DNA of 64,000 nt, from the NCBI GenBank assembly GCA_951813545.1, contig OX638352.1, forward strand, positions 3,860,835 through 3,924,834, written 5' to 3'. The stretch is from an uncultured Poribacteria bacterium. Lineage in GTDB: Bacteria; Poribacteria; WGA-4E; WGA-3G. The number at the start of each line of letters is the position of its first letter. The first letter of the stretch is position 1. A program made the translations under genes and the position numbers. This document shows, piece after piece, positions 1-10,244 of the stretch. Below the pieces are notes generated by a model. That model had not been told where the DNA came from. It saw only the letters and a program-made list of their open reading frames with translations, and did not search any database.

Positions 1-1577
1 TTCGCGACATCTGCTCTACCAAAAACTGCGGCACCGTGCAAAGGTGTGCTACCGTCATCGTCTTTTAGATTAACGTCAGCACCATTTTCGATAAGGAGAC
101 GCGCCGCTTCAGTTTGTCCATGAGACGCACTCCATGCCAAGGGAGATATGTTCAAATTCTCATCTGGTTCATTGACATCGGCACCTTCCGCGATGTAGCG
201 TTTCATCGCTTCGAGATCACCCGTGCGAGCGGCATGCCACAGACCGTCCTCGGGCAATTGAATGAATTGTTTCATATCAAATCCGTCAGGTCCCATAACG
301 AACGGAGGACGCGGTTTTCTGCGCCAGATAGGCATCCCATTGGCAATTTCCTGCTGTATGTCAATTTTACGAGTTCGAATGAAGTAACGAACTTTCTCGA
401 GTTCGTTGTCAAAGGTCTTTTTCTCTCCTCTTCCGCCCCACTCTTCTCCTTGGAATTCACGTTGTTCGGGTAGCAGGTAAGGTTGGATTATTGCAGCAAT
501 CCTGTCCAGTTCGGCAAGCAGTTTCGTCTCGTTCCAGTGGATCTCAAGGAGTTTCTCCATCGTTTTGGCATACCGTTCGCGTCCTGCCTCAAGTTGATAT
601 AATCTGTATGCAATCAAGCCTTGCGTTTTGACTGAAGTCGGTGAGCGTGCATTTCTCCGAAAGTCCATGCTGAAATTTGTAAACAGCGAATCCGCGCCCC
701 ACGGTAAAAATTGGAACTTGTCGATTTCTGGATTGAGATAGATGAAGTAGTTGTTATTATTTCCAGAATAACCATCCCAGAAACCGAACAGGCTTTCCGT
801 TGCCCAAAATGGGTAAAAACTATCCAAATCGACGAGTTCACCGATGGCTTCCTCCGTCACCTTGTCATCTGCGAGAACATTGATTAAAGCAATGATTTTT
901 TCTCTGCCGAGTGCATCGTCGCCGCGTTTGTGTTCAAAACTGTGCTCCCACTCCTCGTTAAAATCGACAACAGTGCCTTCGTAGAGGGGACCGTTGTCAT
1001 TTCCGAAGGCGCGTTTCAAGAGTGGTTTACGCATGGTTTCTACATGAGAATATATCCCTAAACTTTTGCCGTTCACCGTTACTTCCGCATACGCGCATCG
1101 CGGTGCTGGGGAACCCATCGCATTGAACAGGGCATACCCCATAAATTGACTCACTTGGCTTATATCCTGCTTGTTATTATTAAGCGTTAGATTCGTCAAT
1201 CCCTCAATCCCACCCTCTTTGTCAATGTGATTTAATTTAATTTTTAGGGAAGGACGGGTGTGGCTTTGCGAACCGATAAACCCTTTTTTGCGGATCCCGA
1301 CTTGTGGGAATACCACACCGTCAATGCTGACGCTCGCTTCAACGTACGTATACGGATGATCCAGCGGACCAAACTGCCGCTTCTCATTCAGGGCACTCAT
1401 AAAATCCCGGGACTGATACCTGATTGTGTCCCAATCCCGTTGCGAGACCGTGATCTGCACATCTATAACCCGGTCAGTTGGGAAAATATCATCTAACATA
1501 AGTTCTTTTGCGCTGGTATTGTGAGCGACCGCACCTAAGCAGAGGACTATCGCTATACATAGGGTCCATTTTGTCAT
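1..1577 (-). CDS. CotH-kinase-like secreted protein with C-terminal ankyrin repeats (3' end outside window)
   Basis: Reading the minus strand from the ATG at 1577 gives one open frame to the window edge (525 codons, no stop). An AGGAG ribosome binding site lies just upstream. Residues 1-23 form a signal peptide (TLCIAIVLCLGAVA). The middle has CotH-family features, including a ...ESLFGFWDGYSGNNNNYF... stretch followed by FLPWGADSLF, which is the usual CotH active-site region. The last 80 or so residues read as ankyrin repeats (DGLWHAARTGDLEAMKRYI, then ADVNLKDDDGSTPLHGAA). CotH-like proteins are atypical protein kinases found in spore coats and, in many bacteria, in the envelope. Fusion to ankyrin repeats suggests a protein-binding surface or secreted factor; that role is inference. 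The family call is firm, the substrate unknown. Confidence 0.85.
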   Translation of the reverse strand, partial: MTKWTLCIAIVLCLGAVAHNTSAKELMLDDIFPTDRVIDVQITVSQRDWDTIRYQSRDFMSALNEKRQFGPLDHPYTYVEASVSIDGVVFPQVGIRKKGFIGSQSHTRPSLKIKLNHIDKEGGIEGLTNLTLNNNKQDISQVSQFMGYALFNAMGSPAPRCAYAEVTVNGKSLGIYSHVETMRKPLLKRAFGNDNGPLYEGTVVDFNEEWEHSFEHKRGDDALGREKIIALINVLADDKVTEEAIGELVDLDSFYPFWATESLFGFWDGYSGNNNNYFIYLNPEIDKFQFLPWGADSLFTNFSMDFRRNARSPTSVKTQGLIAYRLYQLEAGRERYAKTMEKLLEIHWNETKLLAELDRIAAIIQPYLLPEQREFQGEEWGGRGEKKTFDNELEKVRYFIRTRKIDIQQEIANGMPIWRRKPRPPFVMGPDGFDMKQFIQLPEDGLWHAARTGDLEAMKRYIAEGADVNEPDENLNISPLAWSASHGQTEAARLLIENGADVNLKDDDGSTPLHGAAVFGRADVA

Positions 1578-1685
1578 TTTTTTCTCCTATTGTTTAGATT
1601 CCGGTTTGTAATGCAATTAGTATAACAGATTTTGGGTTTTTATGCTTGCGAATTTTGAACAGAATTGGTATTATGTCTTGTAGGA

Positions 1686-1701
1686 GCGATCTCCTGATCG
1701 C
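1686..1701. repeat. short extragenic palindrome
   Basis: GCGATC and GATCGC arms separated by TCCT, in the gap between the CotH gene and the helicase. It resembles other short palindromic extragenic repeats scattered through the window, but only one copy of this exact type was seen. Confidence 0.4.
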
Positions 1702-1750
1702 GACTCTCAGGTCATAATATATTTATAGCCTTTTCCAGAAAGATAACATA

Positions 1751-4700
1751 ATGTCAAAAGACTCCCGCATCCGAGATAACAATATGTACGGCACCGTTGC
1801 CAATTTTCTGAAGGATAAAATCCAAGACGGTGCGTCCCTTTCCTTCGTCTCCGCCTATTTTACAATTAATGCCTTCAATGCACTCAGAGATTCACTGACT
1901 GGAATCGATAACCTCCGTTTTCTGTTCGGTGAACCGGATGTCGTTGGGGGGATGGATCCCTCAAAAACAGAGAGCAAAGCATTCCGTCTCACTGAGGAAG
2001 GGTTAGGACTACGTAATGAACTTTCCCAAAGTGAGATTGCCAAGGCATGTGCTGATTGGATTGAGAAGAAGGTAGAAATCAAATCGGTATGCAAAACAAA
2101 TTTTCTGCACGGCAAGATGTATTATGTTGAGAACGGTAATAGCGAAGATGCAATCATCGGCAGCTCAAACTTTACCGTGCGTGGCTTAGGGTTAAGCGAG
2201 AAGGCAAGCAACATTGAACTTAACCTTGAAGTTGACAGCAAAAGCGATTGCGCTGATCTGAAAACGTGGTTTGATAATCTCTGGGAGTCGGATCAGGTGG
2301 TGGATGTCACTGCCGAGGTATTACGGAATCTTGAGAATGCATATCAGGACAAAGATCCCGAATTCATCTACTACAAAACCCTCTACCACCTCTTTGAAGA
2401 CTTTTTGACAGACGCAAGTGATACGCAGTTTGCCGAAGCGAATCCTTCATTCTTGCAGACAGAAATCTGGAAAAAGCTCTACGCATTTCAAAAGCACGGT
2501 GTGCAAGCGAGCATCCAGAAACTCAAAGCTTATGACGGGTGTATTATCGCTGATAGCGTCGGCTTGGGCAAAACCTACGAGGCACTCGCGATTATCAAGT
2601 ACTTTGAGCTGCGAAATGCGAATGTTTTGGTGCTATGCCCTAAAAAATTAGAAAAGAATTGGACGCTTTATCCAATACACTATCGCAGAAGACGTAATCC
2701 ACTGAAAGCTGATAAGTTCCGCTACAACGTGCTTGCACATACAGATCTGAATCGAGAATATGGGGATGCCAACGGTATTGATCTGGCACAGCACGAATGG
2801 GACGGATATGATCTCGTCGTCATTGATGAATCCCACAACTTCCGAAATCGTGGTGTCCGCTACGAAAAATTGATAGAAGATGTCATCCAAAGTGGCGGCA
2901 AAACCCAGGTGCTTATGCTCTCTGCCACACCGGTCAACAATCGCCTCACCGACCTTGCGAATCAGATATGTTTAATCACTGAAGATAGGGATGACGCTTT
3001 TAGAAAGAGTGGTATTCCAAGCATTAGAGGGACGCTCAACGCTGCACAAAGTCGTTTTGATACGTGGACAGCAGAAACCGAGCAGATCCCTGAAAAGTCT
3101 CAAAAGCAGGAAAGCCTTGCGGAAAGTCTGAACGCCGACTTTTTTGCCCTGTTGGATCGACTCACGATCGCCCGTTCCCGTACCCATGTCATAAACTTCT
3201 ACGACAATGCGATTGAAGAGATTGGTCGGTTTCCTAATCGCGAAGCCCCAAAGTCCTTCTCTCCTGACATCGATCTGCTGGGTAAATTCCCTACTTACAA
3301 AACGATTAGTACTCAAATTGATGGTTACAAACTCGCGCGCTTTATTCCATCAAATTATATCCGTAAAGAATGCCGCCATCATTATGGCGAGCGACTTCTC
3401 CAGCAACGCGAGTTCAACCTTATCGGTATGATGAAAGTGAACTTCCTCAAACGGCTTGAGAGTAGTGTTCACTCCTTCACAACCACATTGGAACGCACCG
3501 TTAAAGAAATTGCCGAACTTGAATCTAAAATCGAAGACTTTTTAAATGGGAAAAATAAAAAAGAAGCGGGTTTCGATCCGTTGGCTGAAGCGGAAGCAGA
3601 ATACGGTGATGATGAAGATTACGATCTACAAACTGGCATAGAAGCAGGAAAAAACCAGTTTTATCCATTTGAACACCTCGATCTTGACGCTTGGCTTGCC
3701 GATCTCCGGGACGATAGAATGCAACTGGATAAAATTTACAGAATTGGGAACAACATTACACCCGCGCGCGATGCCAAATTGGAGCAACTCAAGCAGCTGA
3801 TTACCACCAAGGTGGAAAATCCCAGAAAAAACCGATGTGGAAAAGAGAATCGCAAAATTCTTGTCTTTACCGCCTTTGCTGATACTGCTAACTATCTCTA
3901 CGATAAGCTGCACGAATGGGCAAAAAAGACGCTTAATATTGAATCCGCTGTCGTTACCGGTGGGGCAAGCAGAAACGATCTCGTTCAAAATGACTTTGAC
4001 GAAATCCTTACCAATTTCTCACCCATCTCCAAAGAGAGAGACGATAGCGAAACAGAAGGTGAAACTCCCAAAATAGATCTTCTCATTGCTACCGATTGTA
4101 TCTCCGAGGGACAAAACCTACAAGATTGTGATTATCTCATCAATTACGACATCCATTGGAACCCTGTCCGTATCATTCAACGTTTCGGACGAATTGACCG
4201 TATCGGCAGCAAGAACGAGAAGATCCACCTCGTCAATTTCTGGCCTACGCCTGAACTCGACGAATACATCAAGCTCAAACCTCGCGTTGAGGCACGCATG
4301 GCACTCGTCAATCTTACTGCTACGGGTGCTGATGATCTACTCTCGTTGAAGGAAAAAGAGAGTATGAAACAGGTCTGGACGCACCGCGATGAACAACTCC
4401 GCCGCATGCAAACCGAAATCCTTGATTTTGAAGATATTGAGGAGCAGTTGAATCTCAACCAATTTACGCTTGACGATTTCCGAGCGCAACTGCTCGACTA
4501 TCTCCGTCAAAATGAAGCGAAACTCAGAGATGCCCCACTTGGCTTATACGCTGTCACCAAATCGCTTACACACGAAGGGATTCCTGTGAATATTAAATCC
4601 GGGGTTATCTTCTGTCTAAAGCAAACCCATGAGGTCGAGGACAATGAAGAAAGAAAAAAACTGAATCCGATTCACCCGTATTACCTTGTTCATATCAGTG

Positions 4701-5017
4701 AGGATGGAGAGATTTCTATCGGGTTTACCAATCCGAAGCGAATCTTAGAACGCTTCAGCGCGCTCTGTATTGGGAAAACATCTCATGATCAAGACCTCTG
4801 CAACTGGTTTAACGAGGAAACCGACAACAGCAACGATATGACGATCTATGAGATGCTACTTGATGCCGCGCTGAATTCAATTCGTGCGGAATACAATCGG
4901 AAGGTCAACGATCAGCTTGATGCAAGTGCTGATGCCCTGCTGCCCACTGCTGATAGTCAGATTACAGAAAAGACTGAATTTGAACTCGTTACGTGGCTCG
5001 TAATCGCTCAAGAATGA
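1751..5017 (+). CDS. PLD-domain/SNF2 helicase fusion, probable defence protein
   Basis: A 1088-residue protein. The N-terminal 190 residues look like a phospholipase-D-type nuclease domain with one HxK motif (H120, K122 in FLHGKMYYV, then GSSNFT). A superfamily 2 SNF2/HepA-type motor follows: Walker A DSVGLGKT (about 268-275), DESH box (359-362), motif III SATPVNN (391), and motif VI QRFGRIDRIGS (from 810). An acidic stretch near residue 620 separates the lobes. The gene is followed after 36 bases by a large adenine methyltransferase, as in restriction and DISARM-like loci, where SNF2 helicases (DrmD) and PLD proteins (DrmC) act against phage DNA. Fusion of the two activities and the absence of drmA/drmB nearby set this locus apart. 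The domains are clear; an anti-phage role is inferred from context. Confidence 0.85.
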   Translation: MSKDSRIRDNNMYGTVANFLKDKIQDGASLSFVSAYFTINAFNALRDSLTGIDNLRFLFGEPDVVGGMDPSKTESKAFRLTEEGLGLRNELSQSEIAKACADWIEKKVEIKSVCKTNFLHGKMYYVENGNSEDAIIGSSNFTVRGLGLSEKASNIELNLEVDSKSDCADLKTWFDNLWESDQVVDVTAEVLRNLENAYQDKDPEFIYYKTLYHLFEDFLTDASDTQFAEANPSFLQTEIWKKLYAFQKHGVQASIQKLKAYDGCIIADSVGLGKTYEALAIIKYFELRNANVLVLCPKKLEKNWTLYPIHYRRRRNPLKADKFRYNVLAHTDLNREYGDANGIDLAQHEWDGYDLVVIDESHNFRNRGVRYEKLIEDVIQSGGKTQVLMLSATPVNNRLTDLANQICLITEDRDDAFRKSGIPSIRGTLNAAQSRFDTWTAETEQIPEKSQKQESLAESLNADFFALLDRLTIARSRTHVINFYDNAIEEIGRFPNREAPKSFSPDIDLLGKFPTYKTISTQIDGYKLARFIPSNYIRKECRHHYGERLLQQREFNLIGMMKVNFLKRLESSVHSFTTTLERTVKEIAELESKIEDFLNGKNKKEAGFDPLAEAEAEYGDDEDYDLQTGIEAGKNQFYPFEHLDLDAWLADLRDDRMQLDKIYRIGNNITPARDAKLEQLKQLITTKVENPRKNRCGKENRKILVFTAFADTANYLYDKLHEWAKKTLNIESAVVTGGASRNDLVQNDFDEILTNFSPISKERDDSETEGETPKIDLLIATDCISEGQNLQDCDYLINYDIHWNPVRIIQRFGRIDRIGSKNEKIHLVNFWPTPELDEYIKLKPRVEARMALVNLTATGADDLLSLKEKESMKQVWTHRDEQLRRMQTEILDFEDIEEQLNLNQFTLDDFRAQLLDYLRQNEAKLRDAPLGLYAVTKSLTHEGIPVNIKSGVIFCLKQTHEVEDNEERKKLNPIHPYYLVHISEDGEISIGFTNPKRILERFSALCIGKTSHDQDLCNWFNEETDNSNDMTIYEMLLDAALNSIRAEYNRKVNDQLDASADALLPTADSQITEKTEFELVTWLVIAQE

Positions 5018-5053
5018 ACTATCTCTCTTACGTTTTTGGGAATGGAGATTGAC

Positions 5054-8000
5054 ATGACTTCAGAGACAATTAAACATAATATTGAAGCTCATCTGAAGAA
5101 CTTCGATCAGCAACCACTCAGGGATGCTGCAACCGCTTTCCTTAACATTCTCGGCTACGATAGCAAGATGGTCGGGAACGATAACATAGACAGTATCAGA
5201 TTTGATCGTCTCACTGCAGCCTCTTTAGAAACTGCTAATCCATCCGATGGACTCCACGTTGAGGATTGGGAATCTTTTTACCAGATCTTACAAGTGAGGA
5301 GCGATGAGATTAACAAGCAGATAACGTCACAGCAATTGCTCTTTGAGAGTGGAACCATAGACGATGCCCTAAGGCATTCATATATGTTTGTCGCGATGCA
5401 ACTCACGGGAGATACCTATACCCGTACGCAGCTTGCCAATATCACCCGCTTTATCAGCAAAAGTATTCCACAACCGATCATGCTCATGTTTCGATATAGC
5501 GATGTTCTTACCCTCGCTATTATCAACCGTCGACCTCATGAGCGCGACTCATCAAAGCAGGTACTAGAAAAGGTGACACTTATTAAGGATATCAACTTGA
5601 ATTCTCCAAAGCGTGCCCATATTGACATCCTATCCGAACTCGACCTGCACCGACTGATTGAAAGTGAAGGTGTTCGTGATTTTGACACCCTTCACGATGC
5701 ATGGGAAGGCATTCTTAATACAGAAGCACTCAACCGCCGTTTCTACTGTGAACTAGAGGCGTGGTATGAATGGGCAGCAAAGATATGCAAATTCCCAGAT
5801 AATGAAAATAAAACACAAATTATTCGAATGGTAACCCGTCTCCTCTTTGTCTGGTTTCTGAAAGAAAAAGACCTTGTACCTTTGGATCTCTTTGATGAGA
5901 AAGGCGCGCAAAAACATCTTAAAAACTATGACTCAGAGACATCCAATTACTACCAAGCCATCTTGCAAAACCTATTTTTTGCAACCCTGAATACGCCAAT
6001 AAATGAACGCGTTTTTAGCACGCGCGATAACCGGACCCATCGAGATCCAAGCAAATGTCGATATGCTGACTTGCTTCAAAACCCTGTCACGTTTTTGAAA
6101 CTGCTCAAGCGAGTACCTTTTGTCAACGGAGGCTTGTTCGACTCTCTCGATTCGTTTGAGGGACAAAGGGCTGACGGTAAACGCGTTGATTGCTTTACAG
6201 ACAACGAGGTTGACAGGCGAAAATTATATGTCCCAACAAAGCTCTTTTTTGAAAAAGATAACGGCATTTTTGAGATTTTCTCGCACTATAAGTTCACCGT
6301 TGAAGAAAACACACCTGTTGATCAGGAAGTCGCGTTAGATCCGGAACTGCTCGGACAAGTGTTTGAGAACCTCCTCGGCGTGTATAATCCGGAATCGGAA
6401 ACCGCTGCTCGCAAAACCACTGGTTCCTACTATACGCCACGTCAGGTTGTCGACTATATGGTGGACGAAGCACTCATTTCCTACTTTCTCCAGAGGGTTG
6501 AATCTTATGATGGTGAGCAAAAGTGGTTGGAAGAAAGGCTCAGAGAAGACCTCTTCGCCTATGACAAACTTGGTGAGGTGGACAAATCCGATGACCATCT
6601 CATCCATGAAGACGAAATTGAACCAATAATCAAAGCAATAGATGAACTTAAAATCATCGATCCTGCTGTCGGCTCTGGTGCGTTTCCAATGGGGATTCTC
6701 AATAAACTGGTTCTAATCCTCAAAAAGCTAGATCCACAGAATGAGCATTGGAAACAGAGGCAACTTCAGCAGGTAGCAAGGATTGACGATCCGGAAGTTC
6801 GAGATAGTGCCGTTAAAGCAATTGAGCAGGTATTTTCCGAAGCGAACCGCTACAATGACTACGGTAGGAAACTTTATCTTATCCAGAAGGGCATCTACGG
6901 TATTGATATCCAACCGATTGCTATCACGATTGCCAAACTCCGATTCTTTATTTCGCTGATTATTGACCATGTGCCGAACGATAATCCTAATGACAATTAC
7001 GGTATCCGTCCGCTCCCAAATTTGGAGGTCAAGTTTGTTGCCGCGAACACGCTTATCGGTTTAAACAGGAACGAGACGCAGCTGCTACTTGGAACTGATG
7101 AGATTGAAGTCATTCGCGAATCAATTTCTCGGATTCGCCAGCGCTATTTCATGGCGAACACTCGACAGCAAAAACTCAAACTGATTGAGGAGGAGAAAGT
7201 ACGTCGTGCGGAATTGGCACAGGCATTGACGAATGCAGCAAAACAATGGATGTTGAGAGAAACAAGCGGGGCCCTTGAAATGGCAGAGAAAATCGCCTCT
7301 TGGGATCTGTATGACCAGAATGCAGTCGCCGAATTCTTTGATCCGAAGTGGATGTTTGGTATGGAAGATGGATTTGACATTGCTATCGGTAACCCTCCAT
7401 ATATTCGACAGGAAAAAATTCGACATATTAAACCTACCTTGCGGATTCAGTTTGGTAATTTCTTCACCAGCACAGCGGATATCAGTGTCTACTTCTATAA
7501 ACGCGCTGCTGAACTTCTTTGCGACGGTGGTGTTTTAACCTATATCTGCACCAACAAATTTATGCGAAGTGGATACGGTAGAAACCTTCGGCAATTCCTA
7601 ATAACAGACATGTCTCTTCAGATATTGTTAGATTTTGGAAGTGTTTCTGTCTTTGATGCATCTGTAGACACGTGCATTGTTCTTGGTAAAAAATGCTTGC
7701 CCACTTCAAATCACACGGTCCGCGCTGTAACGCTTAGAGGAACATCAGATGATTTTAACGTTTGGGAGGCGTTTCGAGATCAGGCATTTCCTATACGGAC
7801 TGCGCAGTTATCTTCGGATGAGTGGGCAATAGCACATCCAGATACACTAGCGTTGCTAGAAAGGCTACAGAGTACTGAAAATACTTTAAGTGGATATGTT
7901 GCCGACAGACTCTATAGAGGTATAATAACCGGATGCAACGATGCGTTCGTGATAGATGCGGGCACACGTGACTCGCTGATTAATGCTGATGCTAGAAGTG

Positions 8001-8704
8001 ATGAACTCATAAAACCTTTATTTCGTGGGAGAGACATTTCAAAATGGAAAACGGATTCAACGGACCTCTATATTATTGCAATAGCAAGTAGTGCGAACAG
8101 AGAGTGGCCCTGGTCGGATGCAAGTGATGAATGGGAAGCAGAGCGAATTTTTATAGAATACTACCCAGCTATCTTTGAGCATTTGAGTACTTATCGAGAG
8201 CGATTAATTCCGCGTGATGACCAAGGTGAGTTTTATTGGGAGCTTCGCTCGTGTGCCTATTACGCTGAGTTTGACAGACCGAAGATCATCTATCCAGATA
8301 TTAGTTCATCTATGCGCGCGTGCTACGATACCACAAAGTCACTTTGCTTGCAAACTACCTACATTTTACCCACTAATGATTTCTCTTTGTTTGCAATTTT
8401 GAACAGTAGGCTTTTTGATTGGTATGCGAAATACAAATTCCAGAACCTTAATGATCCTTGGTCAGGTGGAGGTTTGCGCTTCATTGCTCAATACATGCGG
8501 CATGCTCCAATAGCCGATAGGACATCAGCTCAAAAAGCAGAACTCGCCGGTTTAGTAGAGCAGATTTTGGATGATCCAGAGAGTGATGGAGTCCCTGCAC
8601 TTGAGAAGGAAATTGATGCGTTGGTGTATCGGTTGTATGGATTAACGAGGAACGAGATTGCATTAATTGAGCGGACTTATCGAGATGCGGGGATGGATGT
8701 GTGA
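5054..8704 (+). CDS. large N6-adenine DNA methyltransferase (type IIG/DrmMI/PglX-like)
   Basis: About 1216 residues from the ATG at 5054, chosen because GGAG lies 6 bases upstream; TTG 5036 and ATG 5042 are alternatives. S-adenosylmethionine motif I is DPAVGSGAFP (from D536), preceded by the TGSYYTPRQVVDYMV segment typical of Eco57I/type I methyltransferases. Catalytic motif IV is NPPY (N780). The C-terminal 350 residues resemble a TaqI/Eco57I-type specificity region (ITGCNDAFVID, RGRDISKW). The roughly 500-residue N-terminal region has no clear PD-(D/E)XK signature that I can see. The gene forms a unit with the upstream helicase (36-base gap). It likely marks self DNA, with the helicase/PLD protein acting on unmodified DNA. 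The enzyme class is firm; the split of labour is inferred. Confidence 0.87.
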   Translation: MTSETIKHNIEAHLKNFDQQPLRDAATAFLNILGYDSKMVGNDNIDSIRFDRLTAASLETANPSDGLHVEDWESFYQILQVRSDEINKQITSQQLLFESGTIDDALRHSYMFVAMQLTGDTYTRTQLANITRFISKSIPQPIMLMFRYSDVLTLAIINRRPHERDSSKQVLEKVTLIKDINLNSPKRAHIDILSELDLHRLIESEGVRDFDTLHDAWEGILNTEALNRRFYCELEAWYEWAAKICKFPDNENKTQIIRMVTRLLFVWFLKEKDLVPLDLFDEKGAQKHLKNYDSETSNYYQAILQNLFFATLNTPINERVFSTRDNRTHRDPSKCRYADLLQNPVTFLKLLKRVPFVNGGLFDSLDSFEGQRADGKRVDCFTDNEVDRRKLYVPTKLFFEKDNGIFEIFSHYKFTVEENTPVDQEVALDPELLGQVFENLLGVYNPESETAARKTTGSYYTPRQVVDYMVDEALISYFLQRVESYDGEQKWLEERLREDLFAYDKLGEVDKSDDHLIHEDEIEPIIKAIDELKIIDPAVGSGAFPMGILNKLVLILKKLDPQNEHWKQRQLQQVARIDDPEVRDSAVKAIEQVFSEANRYNDYGRKLYLIQKGIYGIDIQPIAITIAKLRFFISLIIDHVPNDNPNDNYGIRPLPNLEVKFVAANTLIGLNRNETQLLLGTDEIEVIRESISRIRQRYFMANTRQQKLKLIEEEKVRRAELAQALTNAAKQWMLRETSGALEMAEKIASWDLYDQNAVAEFFDPKWMFGMEDGFDIAIGNPPYIRQEKIRHIKPTLRIQFGNFFTSTADISVYFYKRAAELLCDGGVLTYICTNKFMRSGYGRNLRQFLITDMSLQILLDFGSVSVFDASVDTCIVLGKKCLPTSNHTVRAVTLRGTSDDFNVWEAFRDQAFPIRTAQLSSDEWAIAHPDTLALLERLQSTENTLSGYVADRLYRGIITGCNDAFVIDAGTRDSLINADARSDELIKPLFRGRDISKWKTDSTDLYIIAIASSANREWPWSDASDEWEAERIFIEYYPAIFEHLSTYRERLIPRDDQGEFYWELRSCAYYAEFDRPKIIYPDISSSMRACYDTTKSLCLQTTYILPTNDFSLFAILNSRLFDWYAKYKFQNLNDPWSGGGLRFIAQYMRHAPIADRTSAQKAELAGLVEQILDDPESDGVPALEKEIDALVYRLYGLTRNEIALIERTYRDAGMDV

Positions 8705-8808
8705 AGAACCTCGCGTTTTTTTCTTTACAATTGAAACTTTTGGTTTACAATAAGCGTGAAATAGACTTTAAGGAGTTTGCTCTTTGTGCGAATTTTAGTG
8801 AAAAACAT

Positions 8809-8837
8809 TTGAATTACTTATCAAATAATGGTATAAT
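8809..8837 (+). promoter_or_regulatory. sigma70-like promoter giving an apparently leaderless mRNA
   Basis: TTGAAT at 8809-8814, a 17-base spacer, and a perfect TATAAT at 8832-8837. Only seven bases separate the -10 box from the ATG at 8845, so transcription should start at or next to the start codon. No Shine-Dalgarno sequence fits in that space. Confidence 0.75.
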
Positions 8838-8844
8838 TTAATTT

Positions 8845-10233
8845 ATGACAAAACGTCCTTATGAAATACGCGATCCTATTCACGGGTTCATCAAACTTTC
8901 TGAGAAGGAACGGGACTTGATTAACACCAAAGTTTTCCAGCGTCTTCGTCGGATTCGGCAATTGGCGATGGCATTTTTGGTGTATCCGGGTGCTGTGCAT
9001 ACGCGTTTTGATCATTCAATTGGTGTGATGCACATCGCTGGACAAATTTGCAAGCGGCTCAAGGAATTAGATCACACCGAAATATGTAACACGACAGTGG
9101 ATCAGATTCGATTTGCGGCACTGCTTCATGATGTAGGGCATGGACCTTTTAGTCATCTCTCTGAAACTCTATTAAAAAAGTTCGCTCCTACTCAACAAAC
9201 TGATATGGGGCAAGTTCTCGAAAAGATACACGAGAAAATTACTGTGGATATCATTCGTAACGATACCGAAATCAACAATATCCTTAGCCCTTGTGAACGT
9301 AATTTTGTAGTAAAGATGATTGAGGGAAAAGAAAAAAGACGGGACTGGCATCGCGATATTGTTTCTAGCGAGTTAGATGCTGATAAGATGGACTACCTCC
9401 TACGTGATTCCCATTTTACTGGTGTCAAGTATGGTGAATATGATTTGGAGAAACTAATTGAATCTTGTTATATTGGTGACCATCCAGAAACGCCACTTGC
9501 CATTAATATTGAAGGGATTTATGCGCTTGAGCAATTTATGCTTGCGCGATTTCATATGAAACAGCAGGTGTACTGGCACGAAGTCAGTCTCATTTCCGAC
9601 GAGATGATTGTTCGTGGAGTTACCCTTGCAATTGAGGGTGGTAATAGAAAAATCGCTAAACTTTATAAATATCCTAAAAGAAAGAAAAAAGATAGCGATC
9701 AAGACTATCAAAAAAAGAAAAAAGGGTTCATTCAAAGCTACCTCAACTATCATGATGAAAAAGTAATTAACATTTTGAGGAATTGTAAACAAAGGAAAGC
9801 AAGTGAAATTTTTAATAGACTTTATAATCGTGACCTCTTCAAGACAATTATTGAACTTAGGTTCAAATATGAAGAAAAGGAAACCCGGGACCGCCTTCAA
9901 GAAATGGTAGAGGATCCAGTCCGAAAACGCCAATGTGAGGAAAAGATTGCAAGGTGTATAGATATCAAAGCTGATGCCGATTACGTTATTGTTAATAAGC
10001 CTCCGGTTCGGAACTTGAATTATGAGAGTCAGTCCAAAACTCCAGATCCGGGAGCAATGATGATTTTTGACGAAAATCGAAATAAACTAGACTCTTTGTC
10101 CGAGTATGAAGGTGAACTGTTTCTCGTGAGACCCACTGAGGCTCCCACTTTAGGAACCGTTCAAGTTTATGCTCCATACCAAGTGTCAGAAGAAAAAAAA
10201 CGTAAAATTCAAGACATTTTGCGTTCTTCGTGA
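8845..10233 (+). CDS. HD-domain phosphohydrolase, YwfO/SAMHD1-like
   Basis: A 462-residue HD-superfamily metal-dependent phosphohydrolase. It opens with the family signature IRDPIHGFI, then RFDHSIGVMH (metal-binding H57), LLHDVGHGPFSH (H95-D96) and SSELDADKMDYLLRDS. These residues coordinate metals in dNTP triphosphohydrolases and relatives such as B. subtilis YwfO. It is followed directly by a YwgA-like gene, the same pairing as ywfO-ywgA in Bacillus, which supports a functional couple. Expression appears to come from its own leaderless promoter rather than from the methyltransferase. The fold is certain; dNTPase activity is inferred from the family. Depleting dNTPs would fit an anti-phage role beside the restriction-like pair upstream. 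Confidence 0.88.
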   Translation: MTKRPYEIRDPIHGFIKLSEKERDLINTKVFQRLRRIRQLAMAFLVYPGAVHTRFDHSIGVMHIAGQICKRLKELDHTEICNTTVDQIRFAALLHDVGHGPFSHLSETLLKKFAPTQQTDMGQVLEKIHEKITVDIIRNDTEINNILSPCERNFVVKMIEGKEKRRDWHRDIVSSELDADKMDYLLRDSHFTGVKYGEYDLEKLIESCYIGDHPETPLAINIEGIYALEQFMLARFHMKQQVYWHEVSLISDEMIVRGVTLAIEGGNRKIAKLYKYPKRKKKDSDQDYQKKKKGFIQSYLNYHDEKVINILRNCKQRKASEIFNRLYNRDLFKTIIELRFKYEEKETRDRLQEMVEDPVRKRQCEEKIARCIDIKADADYVIVNKPPVRNLNYESQSKTPDPGAMMIFDENRNKLDSLSEYEGELFLVRPTEAPTLGTVQVYAPYQVSEEKKRKIQDILRSS

Positions 10234-10244
10234 AAGGAAATAAA

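Noticed and set aside
9454..9933. 159-codon hydrophobic minus-strand frame
   Set aside because: Antisense to the HD phosphohydrolase; hydrophobicity comes from complementing Lys/Glu codons.
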